Notes under the pieces: generated by a model | Seen by the model: the letters and a program-made list of their open reading frames with translations, nothing else | Databases searched by the model: none | Told to the model about the DNA's origin: nothing | Made by a program: the position numbers and the translations under genes | Part shown: positions 7,746 through 15,892 of the stretch, one piece after another | Layout: each line of letters begins with the position of its first letter | How positions within the stretch are numbered: position 1 is the first letter of the stretch | NCBI GenBank assembly: GCA_964557125.1 | Contig: CAZKYX010000010.1 | Coordinates: 1-37,843, forward strand | Length of the DNA: 37,843 nucleotides | Source of the DNA: CAZKYX01 sp964557125 | Lineage (GTDB): Bacteria > Patescibacteriota > Microgenomatia > Levybacterales > GWA1-39-11 | Direction of reading: 5' to 3'

Positions 7746-9305
7746 ATGAAAGAAAAACTACATTCAGCAATTGTTACAACAGGCGGGACCCGAGAACCGC
7801 TTGATGATGTGAGGTTTATCACAAATTTTGCGACGGGAAAATTTGGATATGCCATAGCAGGTGCTCTGGATGAAGCAGGGTTTGATGTTACGGTGTTGTG
7901 CCCACCTGAGGTTCCATTGGTTGCTGGAGGAAAGAATGAAAACCTAACTCATAAGCCTTTTGGGAGTACAGAGAGCCTGAAAGATACTCTTTTGACTGAA
8001 GGCAAGCCTGCCATAGTCTTTCATGCAGCAGCAGTGAGTGATTACAGACCAAAAATGGTTACAGAAGGGAAAATTTCCTCAAGTAAAGACGAGCTTATCA
8101 TTGAGCTTGAAAAAACGCCCAAGATTCTCGCTTCCCTCCGAGAATATTACGGAAACGAGTCATTTCTTATCGGATTTAAGCTTCTTTCAAACGTTGCAAG
8201 GCAAGAACTTATTAGAGTTGCTCTTAACCAAACAAAAAGAGACCATCTCAACATGACGGTTGCCAACGACTTAAAAAATCTTCATGACGGACAGCACCCT
8301 ATCATTATGGTGACAGCTGAAGGTGGAGCCATAAATGTTGGGGGAGACAAAAAAGATGTAGCCAAGAAATTGGTCGAATTTGTAAAAAAGCGAGCAGATG
8401 TAACGTGGTACAAATCTGAAAAGACACATCTTGAGAATGCACCAACTGCGGATTGGGGTAGATTTTCAAAAGCAGTACATTTTGCACAGGATTCCAATCT
8501 TTTGTACGACTCATCAGGTAATGTTTCGGTCAAAAGTAGCGATATGATACTTGTTACCCCGCGACAGGTAGATAAAAGTACTCACGAGGCATTTCATGGA
8601 GTCAAAGCAAAGGTAAAACATGAAGAGAAAAAAGTGTACTACGATGGGCAAATAAAGGCTTCGATTGATACAGCTGTTGCTGATGCTATCTATCAAAAGT
8701 ACCCAAATGTCAAAACACTGCTTCATTTTCATAGAGCGTGGGGTAAGGCACTTGATAAGACCACATTTCCCTACCCATGCGGGGTAAAAGAAGAGGCTGA
8801 CGAGATTTTGGAGGTATTGGAAAAGAATGGGGTAGCACAAGATTCTTCTGAATTTGCCATAGAACTCTCACATCATGGATTTCTTATGGCACTTCCCGAT
8901 GACGGTGTGGATAGACTTGAGAGTGAGTGGAAAGAAACATTAAGCGAATTTGAAAAGCATTTGGAAGATGTAGGAATGCCTCAGGCTATGCGTGAAGGGG
9001 TCTTTAAGCCTATTTTTTCAAACACAGAGATAATCGGTGTAATTCGCGAACATGATGATGGAGCAACGGTATTTCTGGGTGAAAAATCTCGAGGAAAGGG
9101 CGTAGGGAGAAAAATTGTCGAAGAATTAACGGAAAGAGAAACAACAATCCAAACAATCGAAGCGTGCGGAGTCTTGGGATTTTATCGAAAATTTGGCTTT
9201 AAAGAGGATTTTGATGAGGCTACCGGTGTACATACCTTTACTCCACCCCCAACAGAGGCTACAGACCCCCTATTTGACCGTCTTTCCGAGTGGAAAGTGA
9301 ATTGA
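7746..9305 (+). CDS. Three-domain fusion: CoaB-like, class II aldolase-like and GNAT acetyltransferase
   Basis: 519 residues in three parts. Residues 1-215 resemble the phosphopantothenate-cysteine ligase CoaB: TTGGTREPLDDVRFITNFATGKFG for nucleotide and subunit contacts, HAAAVSDYRP, and LIGFKLL. Residues about 220-395 resemble class II aldolase/adducin: DSSGNVSVKSSDMILVTP, metal-type His327 and His329 in HFHRAW, and a third His in SHHGF (376-377). Residues about 425-510 are GNAT-like, with an acetyl-CoA loop near RGKGVGRKI and GFYRKFGFKED. CoaB normally makes phosphopantothenoylcysteine on the path to coenzyme A; no CoaC domain is seen here. The aldolase part lacks the usual TPSG and SSE motifs, so its substrate is unclear. 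The gene ends in TGA. Confidence 0.88.
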   Translation: MKEKLHSAIVTTGGTREPLDDVRFITNFATGKFGYAIAGALDEAGFDVTVLCPPEVPLVAGGKNENLTHKPFGSTESLKDTLLTEGKPAIVFHAAAVSDYRPKMVTEGKISSSKDELIIELEKTPKILASLREYYGNESFLIGFKLLSNVARQELIRVALNQTKRDHLNMTVANDLKNLHDGQHPIIMVTAEGGAINVGGDKKDVAKKLVEFVKKRADVTWYKSEKTHLENAPTADWGRFSKAVHFAQDSNLLYDSSGNVSVKSSDMILVTPRQVDKSTHEAFHGVKAKVKHEEKKVYYDGQIKASIDTAVADAIYQKYPNVKTLLHFHRAWGKALDKTTFPYPCGVKEEADEILEVLEKNGVAQDSSEFAIELSHHGFLMALPDDGVDRLESEWKETLSEFEKHLEDVGMPQAMREGVFKPIFSNTEIIGVIREHDDGATVFLGEKSRGKGVGRKIVEELTERETTIQTIEACGVLGFYRKFGFKEDFDEATGVHTFTPPPTEATDPLFDRLSEWKVN

Positions 9306-9330
9306 CTTTCTCCCTAAAATATCCTATAAT
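9302..9330 (+). promoter_or_regulatory. Promoter of the cca-type gene, leaderless
   Basis: TTGACT (9302-9307), 17-base spacer, TATAAT (9325-9330), then six bases and the ATG at 9337. The -35 overlaps the stop of the preceding gene. The start site expected from this -10 falls on the ATG. Confidence 0.8.
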
Positions 9331-9336
9331 ATTGAC

Positions 9337-10818
9337 ATGTTTGAAAGAGAAAGCTCTATTCATCCTCATGTTATAGATGCTGCCCAAAAGTTTTCAGAAA
9401 GAGGCGGCCGTGCTCTTCTCGTGGGTGGAGGAATTAGAGACATTATTACAGGCAAAGCCCCAAAAGACTTTGATATTGAGGTCTATAACCTAGAGCCTGT
9501 TGACGTTGAGGATGTGGCTTCAGGGTTTGGAAAAATCAAAGAAGTTGGAAAAAGCTTCGGTATTTTAAAAGTTGCACTTGGAGACGGGTTTGACCTTGAT
9601 ATTTCGCTCCCAAGAACTGACTCAAAAAGTGGTGAGGGGCATAAGGGGTTTGAGGTAAAAGTTGACCCCTACATGAGCATTTCAGATGCTGCTTTGAGGC
9701 GGGATTTTACCATCAATTCACTTGCATTTGACCCCTTAACAGGTGAAGTTATTGATCCTCACGGAGGAGTAAAAGACATTCAAGATAAAATTTTGAAGGT
9801 AACTGATAAGAAAACGTTTGGAGATGATCCTTTGCGAGTCATGCGTGCTTTGCAATTTGCGGGGAGATTTAACCTTGTTGTTGAGCAAGAAAGCTTTGAC
9901 TTGATGAGTGAAATGGTACTACGCCACGAATTTTCAGAACTTCCAAAAGAAAGACTTCTGGAAGAGTGGAAAAAGCTACTTTTAAAGTCTGAAAGACCTT
10001 CAAAAGGACTCTCTTTGGGTATGGAACTAGGAATGTTCCATGTGCTGCATCCTGAGTTTGTAGCTTTACTTAACACCCCACAAGATGGTAAGTGGCACCC
10101 TGAAGGAGATGTCTGGACGCATACCCTAATGGCTGTTGACCAAGCCGCTCGTATAGCAAAGACAGAGGAACTTTCTGAAAGTGATTCTTTTACGCTTCTT
10201 TTGGCTACCCTTTGTCATGATTTGGGAAAGCCACTTACCTCAGAAGAACAAGAAGATGGAAGCATTACAGCTAGGGGGCATGATGAAAAGGGAGTTGTCA
10301 TCGCTCAAAAATTCCTAGAAAGACTTGGGGTTGATAATGATACAAGTGAAAAAGTGAAGAAATTAGTTGAAAACCACATGTGGGCTCATATGAATTTTGG
10401 AGATGTTGCACGTGGAAGAGAGGCTGGGGATGGTGCTTTTCGAAAGCTCTCAGTAAAGCTTTCTCCAGCAACCATAACAGAGTTAGCACTGCTTTCAAAG
10501 GCTGATGGGTTGGGAACTGGACACTATGGAAGCTTGGAAGACTTACAGTTTGAAGACTCTCATCCGGAGACTGAATGGCTACTCGCAAGAGCCTCAAATT
10601 TAGGTATTACTGAGAAAAAAGCGAGTGATATTATTATGGGAAGAGACTTGATTGCAGCCGGTTTTAAGCCTGGTAAGCAATTTGGAATGATAACTAATCT
10701 TTCAAACTCTCTTCGTGACGAAAAAGGATACACCCAAGAACAGCTGTTTCTTGCTATAAAGGCCTCTTCAAGTTTAGAAGAAATTATCACAGATTTTAGC
10801 CTCAAACTATCGAATTAG
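9337..10818 (+). CDS. cca: CCA tRNA nucleotidyltransferase / poly(A) polymerase family with HD domain
   Basis: 493 residues. The class II nucleotidyltransferase head domain shows LVGGGIRD (29-35) and KDFDIEVY with the metal-binding Asp44 and Asp46, then RRDFTINSLAFDP and DPLRVMRALQFAGRF. This is the set of motifs used to add CCA to tRNA 3' ends. A C-terminal HD domain is present (His294-Asp295 in CHDLGKP, plus an earlier WTHT and a later ENHMWAH), as in bacterial CCA enzymes that also repair tRNA ends by phosphohydrolysis. From sequence alone CCA-adding and poly(A)-adding members are hard to separate; CCA addition is the better guess because no other candidate is visible. Confidence 0.88.
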   Translation: MFERESSIHPHVIDAAQKFSERGGRALLVGGGIRDIITGKAPKDFDIEVYNLEPVDVEDVASGFGKIKEVGKSFGILKVALGDGFDLDISLPRTDSKSGEGHKGFEVKVDPYMSISDAALRRDFTINSLAFDPLTGEVIDPHGGVKDIQDKILKVTDKKTFGDDPLRVMRALQFAGRFNLVVEQESFDLMSEMVLRHEFSELPKERLLEEWKKLLLKSERPSKGLSLGMELGMFHVLHPEFVALLNTPQDGKWHPEGDVWTHTLMAVDQAARIAKTEELSESDSFTLLLATLCHDLGKPLTSEEQEDGSITARGHDEKGVVIAQKFLERLGVDNDTSEKVKKLVENHMWAHMNFGDVARGREAGDGAFRKLSVKLSPATITELALLSKADGLGTGHYGSLEDLQFEDSHPETEWLLARASNLGITEKKASDIIMGRDLIAAGFKPGKQFGMITNLSNSLRDEKGYTQEQLFLAIKASSSLEEIITDFSLKLSN

Positions 10819-10852
10819 TCAGCCGTCAAGCTTCACTTTGTGCTACAATAGA

Positions 10853-11278
10853 ATGGTGGCAGGTGATATATCCTCAAGTTCCGTTCTTTTAACATACAAA
10901 GGCAAAGTTTTACTTCTAAGCCCAGATAATCTTAATTTAGACGCTGTAAGAGACAATATTTGGTCACTTATTGGTGGAATTAAGAGTAAAAATGAATCTT
11001 TTGAGGATACTGTTTGTAGAAAAGTTGAATATTTTACAAAATTGACCCTAAAAACCCTACAGCCTCTATCTAATTTACCTTATGGCGATAAAAACAGGCA
11101 TTTTTACGTCTGTAAACTGACAGATGAACACGTAAATCACATGGAAAGACGTGAGGGTAAAAAGCTAGAATTTTTTACATGGGAAGAGGCTGAAAAGCTA
11201 ACATTGTCAGAAAGCGCCAGCACCCTTTTTACTCAGTACAAAAATGAAGTAAAGGAACTCCTAAATCTGACCCCCTAA
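10853..11278 (+). CDS. Nudix-fold protein with a degenerate catalytic box
   Basis: About 141 residues. The fold is recognisable from SVLLTYKGKVLLLSPDN, IWSLIGGIKSKNESFEDTV and the late FFTWEEAEKL strand and helix typical of Nudix proteins. The Nudix box reads G42-x5-E48-x7-R56, but the following REUxEExGU part is RKVEYFTKL. The Glu residues that bind the metal (57, 60, 61) and the Gly (63) are therefore Lys, Tyr, Phe and Lys. It is probably not a hydrolase of the usual kind and may bind a nucleotide or act as a sensor. TACAAT (10844-10849), preceded by TG as an extended -10, is three bases before the ATG; the next codon, GTG 10856, is an equally good leaderless start. Confidence 0.75.
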   Translation: MVAGDISSSSVLLTYKGKVLLLSPDNLNLDAVRDNIWSLIGGIKSKNESFEDTVCRKVEYFTKLTLKTLQPLSNLPYGDKNRHFYVCKLTDEHVNHMERREGKKLEFFTWEEAEKLTLSESASTLFTQYKNEVKELLNLTP

Positions 11279-11303
11279 TAAAAGAGGGTTAAAAAATTAA
11301 CCT

Positions 11304-11663
11304 ATGGAAGCAAAATCACACCTGAAAGCCGCTAAAATAATTGCTCGTTTGATGGATAACCAATGGGAGATAGCGGGTATAAAATTCGGTCTTGACCCCA
11401 TACTTGACCTCATTCCGTGGGTTGGAGACGTGGTCGGAGCACTCATTAGTCTTTATATACTATCAATTGGGTGGAAAATGGAGATTTCAACCGTTGATAA
11501 AATTCATCTCGTTTGGAATATTATTCTTGATTTTATACTTGGATTTGTTCCCTTTATTGGTGTGATATTTGACCTTGTATATAAAGCAAATATCAGAAAT
11601 ATAGCAATTTTGGAGAAGTATTCCCACGGTAAATTCGTTGAAGGAAAGATAGTCTCCGACTAG
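11304..11663 (+). CDS. DUF4112 family small membrane protein
   Basis: 119 residues. GIKFGLDPILDLIPWVGDVVGA matches the GLDP-IPGVGD signature of DUF4112, and a second copy-like segment, LDFILGFVPFIGVIFDLVYKAN, follows. Two to three hydrophobic helices are expected. The family is widespread and has no known function. It follows the Nudix gene by 25 nt on the same strand, with no strong terminator between them. Confidence 0.82.
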   Translation: MEAKSHLKAAKIIARLMDNQWEIAGIKFGLDPILDLIPWVGDVVGALISLYILSIGWKMEISTVDKIHLVWNIILDFILGFVPFIGVIFDLVYKANIRNIAILEKYSHGKFVEGKIVSD

Positions 11664-11686
11664 ACCCATAAAATATCCTATAGGCT

Positions 11687-11715
11687 TGATTTTTGAACCT
11701 CAAACTGGTATAATT
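11687..11715 (+). promoter_or_regulatory. Promoter of the GC-rich island's plus-strand transcript
   Basis: TTGATT (11687-11692), 17-base spacer, TATAAT (11710-11715) with TG one base upstream (extended -10). The same TTGATT-N17 architecture drives the pspA-like operon on the other strand at 16928-16900. Confidence 0.8.
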
Positions 11716-11721
11716 TCCATC

Positions 11722-11876
11722 GATTCGAAGCATCCCCTCAAAAAGCTTGAGGTGAGTTGTTTTCGAGCAGTTCTTTAAAAAACAAGAAGAAGTAGCGAAG
11801 AAATTCGCAGAAAGGATACTCGAGCCTAAATTTGGTTTGGTCTTGCATGCAGGTATTTTGAAAGGAGTTGTCAGAA
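11722..11876 (+). promoter_or_regulatory. Structured 5' leader, about 155 nt, with SD
   Basis: Between the predicted start site and the GTG at 11877 lies a long leader, rare in this window. A nested hairpin has an inner stem CCTCAA/TTGAGG (11737-11742 with 11748-11753, loop AAAGC) and an outer stem TCGAA/TTCGA (11726-11730 with 11763-11767). A second hairpin GCGAA-GAAA-TTCGC (11796-11809) has a GNRA-type loop. AAAGGAG at 11861-11867 is a good SD nine bases before GTG. The inner hairpin resembles one in the pspA-like leader. Confidence 0.55.
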
Positions 11877-12887
11877 GTGACACAGTCAAGCGCACCTGTC
11901 GTGGAAAGTCCTGTTGCCCCAGTGGTGCAGGCCGTTGAGGAAGGTCCACCGGCAAGCCCGAGTGTGCCGCTTCCTCCAGATCCATTTGAGCTTGCAGTGC
12001 AAGCTGCAGCAGATATTCCAGACCTGGGTATCGTACAAAAAGAGCTTGAAACACTTTTTGTGTGCTACACCCAATACACGAGTCCTGCAGTTGCCGGACA
12101 AACGGATCGCGAAGGGGCTCTTATGGAGCTCGAACTCGCACAGGGTTGGACGGGTGACACCATAGATGCTGCAGCGCAAGCTGTGGTTGGTCAGCTCGCA
12201 CAGCAGTGGGAAAATTTGAATTCTCGTTTTGTTGCAGAAACAAACGGTGTCTCAAACTCAACCACAGCTGCTGTTAACCTTGACGACCTCTCACAACGCT
12301 TTGAAACAGAGCGTCGTGAACAAGACGATCTTGTAAAGGCATCCTACGAGCTTTTGCAAATGGTACGGACGGTCCGACAGAAGTTGGAGCTTCCTCTTCC
12401 AGTTGCAGTTGATACCTCAGCGCAAGCTGCCACTCCTTCTCACAGGGAAGACAAAGGCAAGTTGCTCGGAGGTCTAAAAAAACTCACCGGTGCTTTTTAC
12501 AGCAGCGGGGATGACGCACCAGTGTCGCCACCTGTGATGGCAAGTAGCCTCAGGCCGCAAGGAGCTGATTGGCTTACACCTCCAGTGTGGTCTGATACGG
12601 ATGATGATGTGAAGCGGTTCAAGCTGATCATCTTCAAGCGTTCACAGAATATGCCTGCAGCAGAGCACGTCTGGCATAGCTTGAGTGGTCTTGGTCTCAA
12701 ACGAGAGGCAGTAATTGCTCTTATCGATGAGGTTGACCGGAAGGCAACTGCCCAAGTCAAGCAGTGTGATGAGGTGATGAAGGAAGTCACTGAGTCCTTT
12801 CACCAATTCTCCGAAGAGATTGAAGCAGTCTTGCGTATGCGAGACGTGCTTCAGTCGGTCAAAAACTTCTTCTTCCCACGAGCCTAG
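11877..12887 (+). CDS. Pro/Ala-rich and helical protein of unknown function
   Basis: 336 residues from the GTG at 11877, chosen for its SD (AAAGGAG, nine-base gap). Residues 1-45 are low-complexity Pro/Val/Ala/Glu. Residues about 45-180 are long amphipathic helices with coiled-coil character (LSQRFETERREQDDLVKASY). A Ser/Pro linker near 215-235 leads to a second helical domain (about 245-336, FKLIIFKRSQNMPAAEHVWH to the end). There is no signal peptide or membrane helix. Codon choice is clearly more GC-rich than in flanking genes. It shares leader style and composition with the pspA-like operon, so a joint envelope-stress role is possible, but I recognise no family. Confidence 0.75.
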   Translation: MTQSSAPVVESPVAPVVQAVEEGPPASPSVPLPPDPFELAVQAAADIPDLGIVQKELETLFVCYTQYTSPAVAGQTDREGALMELELAQGWTGDTIDAAAQAVVGQLAQQWENLNSRFVAETNGVSNSTTAAVNLDDLSQRFETERREQDDLVKASYELLQMVRTVRQKLELPLPVAVDTSAQAATPSHREDKGKLLGGLKKLTGAFYSSGDDAPVSPPVMASSLRPQGADWLTPPVWSDTDDDVKRFKLIIFKRSQNMPAAEHVWHSLSGLGLKREAVIALIDEVDRKATAQVKQCDEVMKEVTESFHQFSEEIEAVLRMRDVLQSVKNFFFPRA

Positions 12888-12902
12888 CTCGGGGGTGCCT
12901 GT

Positions 12903-12932
12903 CGATCGAGGTGGATTTTTTCATCTCGATCG
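12903..12932. other. Strong intergenic hairpin
   Basis: CGATCGAGGTG pairs with CATCTCGATCG (11 bp including one G-U) around an 8-base GATTTTTT loop. It stands 15 nt after the stop of the helical-protein gene and 15 nt before the next ATG. The T-tract lies in the loop rather than after the stem, so it is not a classic terminator on the plus strand; it may protect or separate mRNAs. Confidence 0.6.
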
Positions 12933-12947
12933 GCTCTCTTAAAACAT

Positions 12948-13880
12948 ATGACAGAAAGATACAATAACAACGAAAGAGATAACCAATCTGCAAAGATTGA
13001 TCAATTGAGTGCGGTAGTCAAGCCACAAGGCGGACGAGACCGTAATATTTTTATTGGTTGGAATAAAGAGGCAGTACCTCAGGTAACAGAGAATGAGAGT
13101 GAATTGAATGCAGATGCTTTAAACAGTTTTCGTATCAACCAGCGAGCAAGACTCCCTATCAGAACAATAGCGTTCACACGTATTGAACCCGTAAATTACC
13201 TCACAACAGGACAACCTATTGACCTTATGGATCAAGATGGTGTCACAGCTGAGGACTTATTGACGTACTCAGTTGTCGATAGTAATGGAAACAACAAAAC
13301 TCTTACGCTTGGGGAATTAAATGTGCTTAATTCGCTAACAAATGCACATTTAGAGTGGCAGGACTTAGGTAAAACAGACAAAACAGATATTATTACATCA
13401 ACCAAAACCATGCATACTCTTTTTGTTGAGCCTGAAGATGCGTCACTTGGCGAAGCCTTAGCAATCCTTTTTAGGCCGGCATTTGATGGTGAATCAAATC
13501 AAATTGCCTATAAATCATTTATGAGAAAAACATTAGGAAAACTCTTAGTTTTGGATGAGTCTCAAGATGCGCATAATAGAAAGGGCTATATCGAGGCGGC
13601 TGCGCAGTTTACGAAGGGTGCAGGACGTGGCGCACTTGGTTCTATTGTAGGCCTGTTTTACGATACTGGGGATAAGCCTCTTATAGATACTTCAAGAGCA
13701 AAAGCAGGACTTTTTAAGTTTGCACGCTCATTGGGAGTATATAACATATCCGACGAAGATTTAGAAGAAATGTCCCATCCGCTTCCCTTTTACGATGTTG
13801 AAGAAATGGATATCAATACTCTTGTTAATGTAGCATCTGCAATGCGAGATGCTGCTTTGAATGCTTTTCGCCACAGGTAA
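12948..13880 (+). CDS. Hypothetical protein
   Basis: 310 residues starting MTERYNNNERDNQSAKIDQ. No membrane segment or signal is seen. The N-terminus is polar and probably disordered; from about residue 60 the protein looks globular, with mixed strands and helices (LPIRTIAFTRIEPVNYL, GEALAILFRPAFDG, AGRGALGSIVGLFY). No catalytic motif is recognised. Base use is AT-richer than the genes on either side, so it appears native rather than part of the GC-rich set. It follows the strong hairpin and may be read through from the upstream promoter, or start from an AT-rich sequence just before the ATG. Confidence 0.72.
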   Translation: MTERYNNNERDNQSAKIDQLSAVVKPQGGRDRNIFIGWNKEAVPQVTENESELNADALNSFRINQRARLPIRTIAFTRIEPVNYLTTGQPIDLMDQDGVTAEDLLTYSVVDSNGNNKTLTLGELNVLNSLTNAHLEWQDLGKTDKTDIITSTKTMHTLFVEPEDASLGEALAILFRPAFDGESNQIAYKSFMRKTLGKLLVLDESQDAHNRKGYIEAAAQFTKGAGRGALGSIVGLFYDTGDKPLIDTSRAKAGLFKFARSLGVYNISDEDLEEMSHPLPFYDVEEMDINTLVNVASAMRDAALNAFRHR

Positions 13881-13930
13881 CTTCTCCTTTTTCTTAAGTC
13901 GCTTACTTTTTATCAGTTTTATGCCATGAA

Positions 13931-13996
13931 AAACCGTGAGGTGCTCGCTTAAAGCGAAGCGTGTAAGTGCTTTGTATACACTCACCCCCACGGTTT
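13931..13996 (-). terminator. Branched stem-loop between convergent genes (probable terminator of the minus operon)
   Basis: AAACCGTG (13931-13938) pairs perfectly with CACGGTTT (13989-13996), extended by GGTG/CACC. Inside are two smaller hairpins, TCGC-TTAAA-GCGA and GTGTA/TACAC, giving a three-way junction. Read on the minus strand the outer stem is followed by TTTTTC, fitting termination of the operon that ends at 14082. The branched shape is unusual for a simple terminator. Confidence 0.6.
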
Positions 13997-14061
13997 GCCT
14001 AGTTCTACTAGGAAAGAATATCCGGATCTTTTCTTGCGACGTTGTCGCATACTGTGTCTTA

Positions 14062-14075
14062 CTGCCTTCCGGCAG
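14062..14075 (-). other. Small hairpin just after the SBP/OmpA gene
   Basis: CTGCC-TTCC-GGCAG, a 5-bp stem with a four-base loop, lies seven bases beyond the stop codon. No T-tract follows on the minus strand, so it is more likely a 3'-end stabiliser than a terminator. Confidence 0.4.
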
Positions 14076-14081
14076 CTAGCA

Positions 14082-15824
14082 TTACCGTCCACCGACGATA
14101 ATGACCTTTGCTTCGACTCGACGGTCTTTACCAGCTTGTGATGCAAGGCCGGTCGTGGGCTTTCGAGCTACAGGGTTAACACGAATGCGATTCGGGTCAA
14201 CACCGAGTTCTACTAGAATCTGCTTCACCTTTGCTGCACGAGCAACAGCCAGTTGTTCACCGACTGGGTCTGCTGGGCAATTCGTTGGGCATTGCGACCC
14301 TGGTGCTGCAAATCCACCGACAAGTTCAATGACGGTGTTATTGCTAAGCCTCAGAATTGGGACGAATTGACGTTCGATTTTACTTCGAGCATCGCTTTCG
14401 TTCACAAAGTCCGTTGAGTCCGGTTTGAACTCAATGAACAAGTCTTGGAGCTGACCGACAAGCACTTCGTTAGCGCCACCCACAGCCGTTTCCAGAGGAA
14501 CTGTTGTTGACTGTGTCAACCTGTTTTTGGAAATAGTTCGAGTAGGACTGCTCGTGACTTTGCTGTCGTTTTGCAGTGCAGCAATATATCGGTTGTCAAT
14601 CATATCCTTTGTTGAGAAGGACGATGGTTGAGGGATTTTGCCTTGACGTGTGCAAGGCAGTTCCTGCTGAATACGGTCGACTTCAGAAAGGCGTGCTTCG
14701 ATAACGCTCGTGTCCTTTATCAGCATTTGGACATTGTCCGCATAGCTGGCTTGGGCAACGAGATTTTGGAGCTCATCTTTCAGGATGTCTTTGTCATACA
14801 CTCCCTTGATGAAGGTGTCTTCAGTAGGATGATCCTTGCTGTATTGTTCAAGAACCTTCCACGCTTCGTCGTAGTTTTGAGACTGTAGTTTGACATAATC
14901 AAACCACGCCGCAATGAACTTCTGGATTGTGGGGTCAACAGTAGAAGTAGCTTTCACCACCCCGACGTCAAGAATTCCCGCCCAGTTGGCGGTAGTCAAG
15001 AATTGCTTCGAGCCAGATACGCCCTTAAGAGCGTCTGAAGCGTATGGTTCATAGGTGGCGAGCGTCTTGACCGATGGGTCATTAACGAATTTTTCGCCGG
15101 CCTGATCCACAGCATCTGTGAGCTGAAGCTTTAGGTCTTCGTTTCGCACGATTCCAAACGACGAGGCCACTGACTTGAAGAGATACTCGCTAACCGAGCA
15201 TTCTCCCTGTACCGTGACGATGTTGTCAAAAATCTGTGCAAAGGTTGTGATTTCCCCGCGAGTGACGAGCATATCGACGCCGGCGGACTGATCGACTACC
15301 ATGACGGCTTTTACGCCTTCGCATAAACGAAATGCATTTTGGGTCGTCAGAAGAAGACGAGATACGTTGGGTTCAGCTTGCGGATAGTTTGGATCGCCCG
15401 TAGGGCGTCCTGCTATCCAGTCACATTGAATACCTTCCTGTCCGAGTACGTCGACAAGTTCAATTTGAATACCCCGTTCGGCCATGAACTTCGTGGCACC
15501 AATTGGGGTTAGATATGTACCGTAGCCAAGTGTACCCACCTGAATCTTTGGAAGATTCTGGGTCGGAACGTTGGTTTTGCCGGCCTGTTGGGTCGGATTT
15601 GAGGTATTACCACTAGTGGTGGTCTTACCTGCAACGACAGTTCCGTCGCTGCCTTGCGGAGTACCATTGCTGGCAGGTTTGTTATCATCTCCACCAAAAA
15701 CGCCTGAAATGGCCTTAAAGGCAAAGAAGGCAACTCCTCCAAGAACAGCAACCACAAAAATTCCGAGCATGATTCTGCCCGCAGGAGTTAACCCCTTGCG
15801 TCCCGAACCTCCTCTGCTAGTCAT
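14082..15824 (-). CDS. Membrane-anchored substrate-binding protein fused to an OmpA-like domain
   Basis: 580 residues. A basic N-terminus precedes one membrane helix (about 17-40, MLGIFVVAVLGGVAFFAFK), then a Gly/Ser/Thr/Asn linker to about 90. Residues about 93-400 resemble NMT1/SsuA-type periplasmic binding proteins (IQVGTLGYGTYLTPIGA; VMVVDQSAGVDMLVTRGEI; VKTLATYEPYASDALKG). Residues about 455-580 are OmpA-like: LQDLFIEFKPDSTDF, VELVGGFA, AVARAAKVKQILVELGVDP, and a final GKDRRVEAKVIIV that matches the NRRVE end. The OmpA part normally binds peptidoglycan. SD AAGGAG precedes the ATG. It is the second gene of an operon after a PspA-like protein. No ABC permease or ATPase is nearby, so import is doubtful and a sensing or wall-tethering role seems as likely. 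Confidence 0.85.
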   Translation of the reverse strand: MTSRGGSGRKGLTPAGRIMLGIFVVAVLGGVAFFAFKAISGVFGGDDNKPASNGTPQGSDGTVVAGKTTTSGNTSNPTQQAGKTNVPTQNLPKIQVGTLGYGTYLTPIGATKFMAERGIQIELVDVLGQEGIQCDWIAGRPTGDPNYPQAEPNVSRLLLTTQNAFRLCEGVKAVMVVDQSAGVDMLVTRGEITTFAQIFDNIVTVQGECSVSEYLFKSVASSFGIVRNEDLKLQLTDAVDQAGEKFVNDPSVKTLATYEPYASDALKGVSGSKQFLTTANWAGILDVGVVKATSTVDPTIQKFIAAWFDYVKLQSQNYDEAWKVLEQYSKDHPTEDTFIKGVYDKDILKDELQNLVAQASYADNVQMLIKDTSVIEARLSEVDRIQQELPCTRQGKIPQPSSFSTKDMIDNRYIAALQNDSKVTSSPTRTISKNRLTQSTTVPLETAVGGANEVLVGQLQDLFIEFKPDSTDFVNESDARSKIERQFVPILRLSNNTVIELVGGFAAPGSQCPTNCPADPVGEQLAVARAAKVKQILVELGVDPNRIRVNPVARKPTTGLASQAGKDRRVEAKVIIVGGR

Positions 15825-15852
15825 AGCATCTCCTTTTTAGGGGTTGTGTGGA

Positions 15853-15878
15853 GGGAACCCCGCAAAAAGCGGGGTCCC
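15853..15878 (-). other. Intercistronic hairpin in the pspA-like operon
   Basis: ACCCCGC-AAAAA-GCGGGGT (as read on plus; 7 bp) is extended by GGG/CCC past one bulged A. It lies between the pspA-like stop (15893) and the next start (15824). No T-tract follows, so partial termination or mRNA protection is more likely than full termination; it could set the ratio of the two proteins. Confidence 0.6.
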
Positions 15879-15892
15879 CAAAGACTGAGGGA

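Noticed and set aside
11593..12054. Minus-strand frame across the 11.7 kb leader
   Set aside because: Overlaps the DUF4112 3' end, the strong promoter and the leader; the sequence is not protein-like.
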